Positions 34,585-42,436 of a stretch of DNA of 64,000 nt are shown here, in pieces. The DNA is from Pseudomonas cichorii (GTDB lineage Bacteria > Pseudomonadota > Gammaproteobacteria > Pseudomonadales > Pseudomonadaceae), in assembly GCF_015471405.1 (NCBI RefSeq), contig NZ_BLVZ01000003.1, forward strand, positions 124,001-188,000, given 5' to 3'. A program made the translations under genes and the position numbers. The notes under the pieces were generated by a model. That model saw nothing but the letters and a program-made list of their open reading frames with translations. It had not been told where the DNA came from and ran no database searches. Every line of letters begins with the position of its first letter. The stretch's first letter is position 1.

Positions 34585-37101
34585 TCAGAAATGGGTGAAT
34601 GTCAGGCCGACCTTGTAGGTCGGGCCGTACTCTTCGTATTGGCTGTTGAGAGAGCGATGGCCGGCATAGACGAAGTACGGCTGATCGGTGAGGTTTTGCG
34701 CCTCGAAACTGACTTTCAGGTTCTTGGTCAGCGAGTAGCGAGCGCTGAAATCGATGAAGGTCTGGCCGTCGACGTACAGGTCATGGTCCTTGTCGCCAAT
34801 GGCCGCCAGCTCATACAGATAGGCCGACTTGTAGTTGGCCGACAGACGCAGGCTGAGCTTGTCGTTTTCCCAGCCAAGCATCAGGTTGCCGACCGTATCG
34901 GACTGGCTCGGCAGATCGATATCGCGCTTGCGGTTGGTGCCCGTGCTCTGGTCGAAGCCCTTGATGCTGGCGTCCGAGCGGCTGAAAGTAGCGTTGGCGC
35001 CCAGCAGCAGGCCATTCCAGGGCGCAGGCAACCAGTCGAGTTTCTGCGAGTACGCCAGCTCAAGACCATACAGCTTGGCCTTGTCGCCATTGGCGTAAGT
35101 GTTGGCCTCGGAAAAACTCGCCCACTGCCCCGTACCCGCCAGATCGGTGTTGTAAACGAAATTCTGGATATCCTTGTAGAACACGAAGGCCGAAACCGTG
35201 CCGGCGCGCCCCATGAAGCGTTCAATGCCCAGGTCCAGGTTGCTGGACTCCAGTGGCTTGAGGTCCGGATTGCCGAAAGTGGCTTCGTCATCATCGATCA
35301 CAAAACCCGGTGCCAGTTGCCCGAAGGTCGGACGCACAACGCTTTTGGTCCAGGCGGCGCGCAACTGGGTGTTCTTGTCGATCTGATAGCGTGCATGCAG
35401 GCCCGGCAGCCAGTGGTGGTAATCGCGTCGGGTCTGGCTCGACTCGAACACCCCGTCGCGTACGCCGGTTCCCTTGGCTTCCATCTCGGTGCCTTCGTAG
35501 CGAAGGCCGGCAATGAAGCGCCATTTATCGATATCGATGGTGTTCATGAAGTAACCGGCGTTGATGTCTTCACTGATCGTGAAGTCATTGGCCCGCGACT
35601 CCGACTCATCGTAGAAGTCCGCAGCATTCAGGCCACCCAGCAACCCTTTGATGGCGCCGGGACTGATGCCGTTACCGAAATTACCCAGCCGGTAATCGAT
35701 TGTGCCTTTCTGGAATTGCGTCAGATTCAAATCACTGGAAGTGAAACCCAGCGTATCGAAGTCCTCGTATTTCCAGACCTCCAGATCGTTGGTCTTGTCA
35801 CGCCGGCTGACCTTGCCACCGAACTTGAATTGCGAGGCATACCCCTTTAAGTCGTAATCCCGGGCCAGGTCCAGACGCAGGTTCTTTTCCTTGTCCCTGG
35901 TGTTCTGCTTTTCCCAGTCCACCTTGTCGAGAGTGAAGTTCGAGGCATCGTAAAAAGCGGAGCCGACAATCGGGCGCGGCGTTTCAGTGTCGTAGAAACC
36001 GGTGTTGGCGAAGTCATTGTTGCCCACGAACGTGGCGCCTGCGATATGGCCAGGGCTGTCTTCGCTGGACTCGCTATAACCGGCCTGACCGCTGACAGTC
36101 CACAGGTCGTACATGCGCTCACCGCCGAACACAAAGGATTTGATCTCCTGGGTTTCAGTGCGCGCCTTGAGCTTGCGGGTGCCTTCGGCATCGCCCAGCG
36201 TACCGGCGCTTTGCGCATCGGCGAACTCGAAACCATTGGTGGTACGGACTTCATCGTCCTTGAAGCGGCTGTACAAGGTTCGCAGGTAGAAACTGCTGAC
36301 ATCATCCGGCTTGTAATCGAAGTTCAGACCGCCGCCAGCACGCTCGCGGCTGATGTCATAGTTGCGCTGCTCGAACTCTTGCAGGCTCCGGCCATCCCAG
36401 GCACCGCCCGTTTCGACGTTGTCAGAACCGAAGTCGCGCTTCTGCCAGCTGAGAGCCGCCGCGACACCGAAGTTGTCGATGCCATCACCCAGGCTAAAGC
36501 GATTGCTGGCCGCGCCGGAAAACTTCGGGCTGGTCTGGCCGCTGTTCTTGTCATAACTGGCTTCGCTGCTACCGGTATAGAACAACCCCTTGTGATCGAA
36601 CGCCGAAAGGCTCTCGACATCCACCGTGCCGCCCAGGGAGTTGGCGTCCATGTCCGGCGTCAGGGTCTTGATGACAGACAGCGATTGCACCAGCTCCGAG
36701 GGCAAGACATCCAGCGCCACTGCGCGACGGTCACTTTCCGGTGCCGGTACGAGTGTGCCATTGATGGTCACGCTGTTCAGGTCCGGGGCCAGGCCCCGCA
36801 CCGTCACGAAACGGCCTTCACCCTGATCGCGCTCAACGCTGATGCCCGGCAGACGCTGCACCGCTTCGGCAACGTTCTGGTCCGGCAATTGGGCCACGCC
36901 ATCGGCATGCACCACGCTCTTGATGCTGTCCGAGGAGCGCTGTTCCTTGAGGGCCTGATCGATACTTGCCGCCTGCCCCACCACCTCGACATGCTCGATG
37001 GCATTGACTTCGGCAGCCTGAAGCCGCTCGTTGGCAATCGCCAGGGCCAGTGCGCTGAGTGCGTAGCCGACCAGTTGTGCCCTGCTGCGGCGCTTGTACA
37101 T
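34585..37101 (-). CDS. TonB-dependent outer-membrane receptor, phytase-linked
   Basis: An 838-residue receptor. After a signal (ALSALALAIANERLQAAE) there is a TonB-box-like IEHVEVVGQ, a plug (about 50-170: NVAEAVQRLPGISVERDQGEG, VRGLAPDLNSVTINGTLVP) and a 22-strand barrel ending in aromatic F (YKVGLTFTHF). It has no STN signalling domain. It is the first gene of an operon with phytase and private TonB-ExbBD-type genes and has a Pho box 75 bases upstream, so inositol phosphates or products of phytate hydrolysis are the likely ligands. That ligand is inference; the family also takes up siderophores and carbohydrates. Confidence 0.93.
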   Translation of the reverse strand: MYKRRSRAQLVGYALSALALAIANERLQAAEVNAIEHVEVVGQAASIDQALKEQRSSDSIKSVVHADGVAQLPDQNVAEAVQRLPGISVERDQGEGRFVTVRGLAPDLNSVTINGTLVPAPESDRRAVALDVLPSELVQSLSVIKTLTPDMDANSLGGTVDVESLSAFDHKGLFYTGSSEASYDKNSGQTSPKFSGAASNRFSLGDGIDNFGVAAALSWQKRDFGSDNVETGGAWDGRSLQEFEQRNYDISRERAGGGLNFDYKPDDVSSFYLRTLYSRFKDDEVRTTNGFEFADAQSAGTLGDAEGTRKLKARTETQEIKSFVFGGERMYDLWTVSGQAGYSESSEDSPGHIAGATFVGNNDFANTGFYDTETPRPIVGSAFYDASNFTLDKVDWEKQNTRDKEKNLRLDLARDYDLKGYASQFKFGGKVSRRDKTNDLEVWKYEDFDTLGFTSSDLNLTQFQKGTIDYRLGNFGNGISPGAIKGLLGGLNAADFYDESESRANDFTISEDINAGYFMNTIDIDKWRFIAGLRYEGTEMEAKGTGVRDGVFESSQTRRDYHHWLPGLHARYQIDKNTQLRAAWTKSVVRPTFGQLAPGFVIDDDEATFGNPDLKPLESSNLDLGIERFMGRAGTVSAFVFYKDIQNFVYNTDLAGTGQWASFSEANTYANGDKAKLYGLELAYSQKLDWLPAPWNGLLLGANATFSRSDASIKGFDQSTGTNRKRDIDLPSQSDTVGNLMLGWENDKLSLRLSANYKSAYLYELAAIGDKDHDLYVDGQTFIDFSARYSLTKNLKVSFEAQNLTDQPYFVYAGHRSLNSQYEEYGPTYKVGLTFTHF

Positions 37102-37175
37102 GTCTGTCCTCTCCAGGCTTCACGATGGGCCAGGCAAATGACCCGGCAACTGGAGGCGCAAGCTAGAGTCCAGGC

Positions 37176-37193
37176 GTGACGGTTCTGTGACAG
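37176..37193 (-). promoter_or_regulatory. Pho box of the receptor-phytase-TonB operon
   Basis: Read on the minus strand it is CTGTCAC-AGAA-CCGTCAC, two seven-base direct repeats with a four-base spacer, as in PhoB binding sites. It lies 75 bases before the receptor start. Confidence 0.8.
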
Positions 37194-37276
37194 ATAACGC
37201 CGAAAACCCCTGAAATTGAGGGTTTCAGGGGTGAAATGAGCTGATTTGACTTTGGGTTGTGGGGAGTCTTTGGAGC

Positions 37277-37329
37277 TTCGCGAATGAATTCGCTCCTAAA
37301 GCCCCGGCAGGAGCGAATTCATTCGCGAA
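37277..37329. repeat. REP-like element, copy 3 (perfect inverted pair)
   Basis: Arms 37277-37297 and 37309-37329 are exact reverse complements of 21 bases (TTCGCGAATGAATTCGCTCC plus T), with an 11-base loop. Unusually for the family here, it sits between divergent promoters. Confidence 0.92.
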
Positions 37330-37367
37330 AAACAGGCACACACCATGAGCTGATTCGACCCTTTGCG

Positions 37368-37385
37368 CCGTCACCCAACTGTCAC
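37368..37385 (+). promoter_or_regulatory. Pho box of the GGDEF-AraC transcription unit
   Basis: CCGTCAC-CCAA-CTGTCAC, two direct heptamers with a four-base spacer, 51 bases before the GGDEF start. It mirrors the site at 37176-37193. Confidence 0.78.
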
Positions 37386-37436
37386 AGTCATCTGTTCTGC
37401 TGGCCGACATTCAGCGCTCCAGGAGCCCGTCAGGCC

Positions 37437-38351
37437 ATGTTCAGCATCCTCAAACCCCACCGCGGGAAACTCGCCCTGCTGATGGTCGCGGCCAATATGG
37501 GGCTGCTCGCATTCCTGGCTTTTGGCGATATCAAATACGTCAGCGAATGGAAATGGCTGGATATCATCGGCGAAGGCGGCTCGGCGCTGCTGGCCTTGAC
37601 CTGGCTGTTTCTGGTGTTCAAGAGCCGCCCGGCCGGTCGGGTAACCAATTACCTGTCCGTGGGCCTGAGCTGCGTATTCTTTTCCTGGTGGATCGATGCG
37701 CTGGACGAGTTCATCCGCCTGCCCAAGGAAATCGGCTGGGACCATTGGCTGGAGTCCGGCCCGATGCCAGTGGGTTTGATTCTGTTGACCATCGGTATCT
37801 ATCACTGGCACCGGGAACAACTGGCAATCAGCGCACAGATGGAAAAGCGTGAGCGCGGCTTTCGCGAGCATCGGCTGTTCGACAAGCTCACCCCGCTGGG
37901 AAGCGCCGATTACCTCAAGCGCCAGTTGGTGCTCAGCCTGGAACAGAGCCAGCGCCAGCAGCAACCCCTGTCACTGGTGGTGGTGGATATCGACAATTTC
38001 AGCGCCATCAATCAGTCGTTCGGTCATGGCGAAGGCGATGAAGTGCTGTCGGCCCTCAGCCATCTGCTGGTGCTGAACCTGCGTCGCCAGGATCTGCTCT
38101 GTCGTCTGGCGGGTGACCGGTTTGTCGTGCTGCTGCCCAATACCGGCGAAAGCCAGGCAAAACTGTTTGCCCTGGAGTTGCAGCAAGCCGTTGCCGGGCT
38201 GGCCCACAAGACCCGGCAACAGGGTGAGCGGCTTCATCTGTCAGCCAGCACTGCCGCCGTAATGGCCATGGACGAAACACCCGAAAACCTGCTCAAGCGC
38301 CTGAACCTGTCACTGGCCCGCGCCCGGCAACCTCTGCCGCGAATAGCCTGA
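37437..38351 (+). CDS. Membrane protein with degenerate GGDEF domain
   Basis: A 304-residue protein with four to five N-terminal membrane helices (residues ~10-125) and a C-terminal GGDEF-fold domain (~145-300). The signature is AGDRF in CRLAGDRFVVLLPN instead of GGDEF/GGEEF, and the first loop is VVDIDNFSAINQSFGHGEGD. Loss of the catalytic acidic residue suggests no cyclase activity; it may bind nucleotide or act as a sensor. The start at 37437 has AGGAG upstream; earlier in-frame codons run through the REP element and Pho box and are rejected. The araC-type gene begins eight bases later. The Pho box implies phosphate control. Confidence 0.85.
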   Translation: MFSILKPHRGKLALLMVAANMGLLAFLAFGDIKYVSEWKWLDIIGEGGSALLALTWLFLVFKSRPAGRVTNYLSVGLSCVFFSWWIDALDEFIRLPKEIGWDHWLESGPMPVGLILLTIGIYHWHREQLAISAQMEKRERGFREHRLFDKLTPLGSADYLKRQLVLSLEQSQRQQQPLSLVVVDIDNFSAINQSFGHGEGDEVLSALSHLLVLNLRRQDLLCRLAGDRFVVLLPNTGESQAKLFALELQQAVAGLAHKTRQQGERLHLSASTAAVMAMDETPENLLKRLNLSLARARQPLPRIA

Positions 38352-38359
38352 GGCCTGCC

Positions 38360-39397
38360 ATGACCATCAAGAGCGACTGGTACGAAACCGACAGCCGATT
38401 CATTCCCGGCCATTACCAGCCGGCAACGCTGATTGACCTGGCGTTGTCGCGCGCTATCGACAGCCACCGCCTGCTCAAAGGCACCGGTCTGTTCTACGAG
38501 GACATCATTGCAGGCAAGACACGCCTGAGCCCGCAACAATTCTTCGCCCTGATCGGCAATGCCCAACGGCAGATGGGCGCCGATGACACCAGCTTCCTGT
38601 TTGGCCAGCGCCTGTTTCCCGGCCATTACGGTGCAGCCAGTCATGCCTTGCGCCATGCCCGAAATCTGCATCAGGCTCTGGAAATCCTGATCCAGCAGCA
38701 GGCGCTGCTCAGCCCGCTGCTGACGCCGCGCCTGGAACTGGACGAGCACTATGCCTATCTCTACTGGCTGGACAGTTGCGGCGCAGGCGAGCAGCAGCGG
38801 TTTGTGCTGGAAGCCGGCATGACCGCGCTGATCGCGATGAGTCATCTGCTGGGCGGTGAGCGTCTGCCCTGGGAATGCAGTTTCTGTCATGACGAGCCAC
38901 GCTACGTCGAGCAGTACTGGGTTCATCTGGGGGAAAACACCTCGTTCGGGCGACCACTGGACATGATGCGCCTTCCCAGAGAATGCCTGACCCGTCCATG
39001 GCCGGGCGCGTCTCCGATTGCCGGGCAAGTCGCTCAGCAGGAAGCCAGCGCACAACTGGAAACGCTGGGCATGTACGCCAGCCTGCTGGACCGGATCTAC
39101 CGTTATCTGCGCGATAACGTGCGTGAAGCACCGAACCTGGATCAGGTCGCCCAGGCTTTCGCCATGAGCCCGGCGACCCTCAAGCGCAAACTGCAGAAAC
39201 ACGGCACCAGTTTCCAGGCCCAGCACGATCTGGCCCGCAAACACGTGGCCCTGCACCTGTATCAGATCAAGGGTATGAGCAATGAAGCCGTCGCCGAATA
39301 CCTGAACTTCAATGACCCCGCCAACTTCCGCCGATCCTTCAAACGCTGGACTGGCAGTACCCCGAAACTGATCCAGCGCCTGTTCAATTTCGACTGA
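38360..39397 (+). CDS. AraC-family transcriptional regulator
   Basis: A 345-residue regulator of the arabinose-binding-domain (OruR/ArgR-like) AraC group. The N-terminal effector domain spans about residues 15-200. Two helix-turn-helix motifs lie at the C-terminus (LDQVAQAFAMSPATLKRKLQKHGTSF and NEAVAEYLNFNDPANFRRSFKRWTG, quoted here in part: AMSPATLKRKLQKHG, FNDPANFRRSFKRW). GAGG precedes the ATG at 38360, eight bases after the GGDEF gene, so the two form one unit. It may control the phytase operon on one side or the Fus-like operon on the other; the sequence does not decide. Confidence 0.92.
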   Translation: MTIKSDWYETDSRFIPGHYQPATLIDLALSRAIDSHRLLKGTGLFYEDIIAGKTRLSPQQFFALIGNAQRQMGADDTSFLFGQRLFPGHYGAASHALRHARNLHQALEILIQQQALLSPLLTPRLELDEHYAYLYWLDSCGAGEQQRFVLEAGMTALIAMSHLLGGERLPWECSFCHDEPRYVEQYWVHLGENTSFGRPLDMMRLPRECLTRPWPGASPIAGQVAQQEASAQLETLGMYASLLDRIYRYLRDNVREAPNLDQVAQAFAMSPATLKRKLQKHGTSFQAQHDLARKHVALHLYQIKGMSNEAVAEYLNFNDPANFRRSFKRWTGSTPKLIQRLFNFD

Positions 39398-39498
39398 AAA
39401 CGACCTGAGAATGGCCTCTGCCCGCCCTTCATGAAGTTTTTTCAATTATTTTCTGAAAATTTCCCGCGCTGCCCCGTCCTTTGACTCGCACATAACAT

Positions 39499-39513
39499 TG
39501 AGATCAATTCTCA
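39499..39513. promoter_or_regulatory. Fur-box-like site upstream of STN receptor
   Basis: TGAGATC-A-ATTCTCA, within ATTGAGATCAATTCTCATTC, resembles Pseudomonas Fur boxes. It lies 40 bases before the receptor start. Confidence 0.65.
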
Positions 39514-39552
39514 TTCAAAAATGCGGGTTTTAAGCCCGTACGGGGACGTGGG

Positions 39553-42387
39553 ATGACACCGAACACTCAGCCATCGCGAAGCCTGGGCACAGCGATTCGC
39601 AAACACCTGAATCACGCCACACAACTCAGCGCCTTGAGCCTGTGCTGGATGATCAGCAGCCAGAACGTAATGGCCAGCGAACCGCTGAGCGAGCGTGAGC
39701 AAATCCTGCAAACCCGCCATAGTTTTGATATCTCGGTACAAGAACTCTCGGCCGCGCTGATCAGCTTCGGCCAGCAGAGCGGCCTGCAAGTCAGCGTCGA
39801 CCCGGCCTTGCTGGGCAACCGTTACTCACAAGCCGTACAAGGCCAGATGAGCAGCGAACAGGCCCTCGCGAAACTGCTGCATGGCACTGGCATCGGCTGG
39901 GGCTATGAAGATGGCAGCCTGGTGTTTCACCTGACCCGGACCAGCGGCTTCGATGCGCCGATGGAGTTGCAGAGCACGGTGGTGCTGGGTGAGCCGGTAG
40001 AAAACAGTTTCCAGGGACAGACCGTGATCGGTCGCAAGGCCATCGAAGCCTTCCCCGGTGCCAATGGCGACATCACCACCCTGCTGCGCATGCACCCAAA
40101 CGTGCAATTCAACAATGCTCAGCAAAGCTCCAATTCTCCCGGCGAAATCGACCCGGCGGATATCAGCATCAACGGCGCCAAGTTCTACCAGAACAACTTC
40201 ATGATCGATGGCATCTCGATCAATAACGACCTGGATCCGGGCGAGCACGACTACAACTCCATTCGCCAGTTCGACTCGGCACCCAGCCGTTCACACGGCA
40301 TTGCGCTGGATGCCGACCTGCTCGAAGAAGTTCGCGTTTACGACAGTAACGTCCCCGCTGAATACGGGGGCTTCAATGGTGGTGTGGTAGACGCCATTAC
40401 CCGTAAACCCACCCAGGAAATGCATGGCAAGATTTCAGCGTCCATGACACGCTCGGAATGGACCAAATACCACATCAGTGGCGAGGACCAGGAAGGCTTC
40501 CAGACCTCCACGGACGAGCAATACCAGCCTCAGTTCGAGAAAACCACTGTGCGGGGCACACTGGAAGGTCATCTGACAGAGAACTTCGGGGCCATTCTCA
40601 ACTTTTCCCAGAAACGGGCCACCATTCCGCTGAATGTCTACGATAACGGCTACAGAAGTGATACCAGCCCCAATACCAAAGACCAGACACGCCGTATCGA
40701 CAACTACCTGCTCAAGACCTACTGGAATGCCAGCGAGCGACTGACCCTCGATACCTCGCTGACCTATGCCCCGCAGGAAAATTTTTACTTCCGGGCCAAC
40801 CGCATCAACTCCGGCTTCACCACAGAAGGCGGTGGCTTTCAGGGCGCGATCAACGCCAAGTGGCAAGGTGACAATGCCGTCTGGACCAATAAACTGGCGC
40901 TTACCAACCTGAACAGTTCGCGGGATGCCGAGTCAGACGAATACATCAACTGGTACTTCTCGACCGTAAAGAACTGGGGCAACCCCAACAGCAACACAGC
41001 CCGCAGCGCCGAGGGCTCGTCCGGGTCGCTCGAACAGACACAGCGCGGCATCACCTATAACACCAAGGCCGACTGGTTCCCGATCCAGATTGCAGGCACC
41101 ACTCACAACTTCACGACAGGCATGGAGTTGTCACACCAGGTCGCAACCTGGGAACGCCTTGACGACGTGACCTCCGCAACCACATTCCGCCGGGACAATG
41201 TCGCCACGTGCGCCGGTAACGACTCGCTTTGCTCGATCGGCAGGATGCTCAATGGCAACATCCGGCAATACGCCACACGGATGACCACCTATGAAGCCGG
41301 CAAGATTGAACTGACGGAAAACAAATATGCCTTCTTCGCCCAGGACAAGATTGAAATCGGCAAGCTGACCCTGCGTCCAGGCGTGCGCTTTGAGGGCGAC
41401 GACTATATGGAGAAGAAGACCATTGCTCCACGCTTTTCCGGCGACTACGACCTGTTCGGCGACCGCAGCACCGTGCTGGTCTTTGGTGCCAACCGTTACT
41501 ACGGCCGCAACCTGTTCAAGTATCGGCTGGCAGACGGACGCGGCACGCTCAATACCAGTTATGCCCGCGAAACCCAGACCGGCGCCTGGGTAGGAACCCG
41601 GCAGGCCAGCACCAGCAAGTTCACCTCCCTTGATGTTCCTTATGACGACGAACTGACTCTGGGCATCGATCAGCGCTGGCTGGATACCGACTTTCGTCTG
41701 AAATATGTCAACCGCAAGGGCAGAGACAAGATCAATCGCTCATCGGCTCGTGTCCAGGGATTGGCAGCCGAGAACGGCTATGCGACCGAATACTTCACCT
41801 ACACCAACGAAGGGATGAGCGAAAGCGACAACATCACGCTGAGCGTCACCCCTTTGCATGAACTCAAGTTCCAGGGCACCCGGACCAGCGTGCAGATGGC
41901 CTTCGACTGGTCCCGTACTCGTGATGCCTATGGCAACTATGACGATGCCATCAACTCCGAGTTGTATACCAACGAAGATGTGATCTATGACGGCAAACAG
42001 ATGAAATACAACGAGTTGCCTGCCAGTGACTTCAACCGGCCCTGGACAGCTCGCATGACCACTATCACCGAGATACCGCAACTGAACCTGACCTGGAGCA
42101 ACTTCTTTCGCTACCGCGGTGGCTACGACCAGATCATCAGTACAGGCGATGACGTGACCATTGATGGCAAAGACTACTCCGTGTACGAAACAGCCACCGT
42201 CAAGGCAGCCCCTACCTGGGACATGCGCCTGGACTGGGAACTACCCACCGGCAAGGATCAGGCCGCATTCGTTGCCGTGGACGTGACCAACGTTGCCGAC
42301 AAGGTCAATCCGATAGTCAGCAACAGTGCCCGCACCACCTATGAAACCGGTCGCCAGTACTGGCTCGAAGTCGGCTACCGCTTCTGA
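39553..42387 (+). CDS. TonB-dependent receptor with STN signalling domain (FusA/YddB-like)
   Basis: A 944-residue outer-membrane receptor. An N-terminal export segment (to about residue 42) is followed by a secretin/TonB short N-terminal domain (about 57-110: FDISVQELSAALISFGQQSGLQVSVDP), a TonB box (ELQSTVVLGEP), a plug (about 145-290: NSFQGQTVIGRKAIEAFPG, NFMIDGISIN) and a long barrel ending YWLEVGYRF. The STN domain implies control through a FecI/FecR pair. The gene is followed by an M16 protease and an ABC transporter gene, the order seen for FusA-FusC-FusD and YddB-PqqL-YddA, where the receptor imports a small iron protein such as ferredoxin. The assignment rests on gene order plus domain content. 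Confidence 0.9.
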   Translation: MTPNTQPSRSLGTAIRKHLNHATQLSALSLCWMISSQNVMASEPLSEREQILQTRHSFDISVQELSAALISFGQQSGLQVSVDPALLGNRYSQAVQGQMSSEQALAKLLHGTGIGWGYEDGSLVFHLTRTSGFDAPMELQSTVVLGEPVENSFQGQTVIGRKAIEAFPGANGDITTLLRMHPNVQFNNAQQSSNSPGEIDPADISINGAKFYQNNFMIDGISINNDLDPGEHDYNSIRQFDSAPSRSHGIALDADLLEEVRVYDSNVPAEYGGFNGGVVDAITRKPTQEMHGKISASMTRSEWTKYHISGEDQEGFQTSTDEQYQPQFEKTTVRGTLEGHLTENFGAILNFSQKRATIPLNVYDNGYRSDTSPNTKDQTRRIDNYLLKTYWNASERLTLDTSLTYAPQENFYFRANRINSGFTTEGGGFQGAINAKWQGDNAVWTNKLALTNLNSSRDAESDEYINWYFSTVKNWGNPNSNTARSAEGSSGSLEQTQRGITYNTKADWFPIQIAGTTHNFTTGMELSHQVATWERLDDVTSATTFRRDNVATCAGNDSLCSIGRMLNGNIRQYATRMTTYEAGKIELTENKYAFFAQDKIEIGKLTLRPGVRFEGDDYMEKKTIAPRFSGDYDLFGDRSTVLVFGANRYYGRNLFKYRLADGRGTLNTSYARETQTGAWVGTRQASTSKFTSLDVPYDDELTLGIDQRWLDTDFRLKYVNRKGRDKINRSSARVQGLAAENGYATEYFTYTNEGMSESDNITLSVTPLHELKFQGTRTSVQMAFDWSRTRDAYGNYDDAINSELYTNEDVIYDGKQMKYNELPASDFNRPWTARMTTITEIPQLNLTWSNFFRYRGGYDQIISTGDDVTIDGKDYSVYETATVKAAPTWDMRLDWELPTGKDQAAFVAVDVTNVADKVNPIVSNSARTTYETGRQYWLEVGYRF

Positions 42388-42436
42388 CCTCTGCGTAACC
42401 GATTGATCAAACGCTTTAACCGAGATACCTGATCTG

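Larger units (their letters stand above)
37102..37436. other. Divergent control region of the phytase and GGDEF-AraC operons
   Basis: This 335-base gap holds a minus-strand Pho box (37176-37193), a GC-rich imperfect dyad near 37206-37235 (AACCCCTGAAATT / AGGGTTTCAGGGGT), a perfect REP-like pair (37277-37329) and a plus-strand Pho box (37368-37385). Confidence 0.75.
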
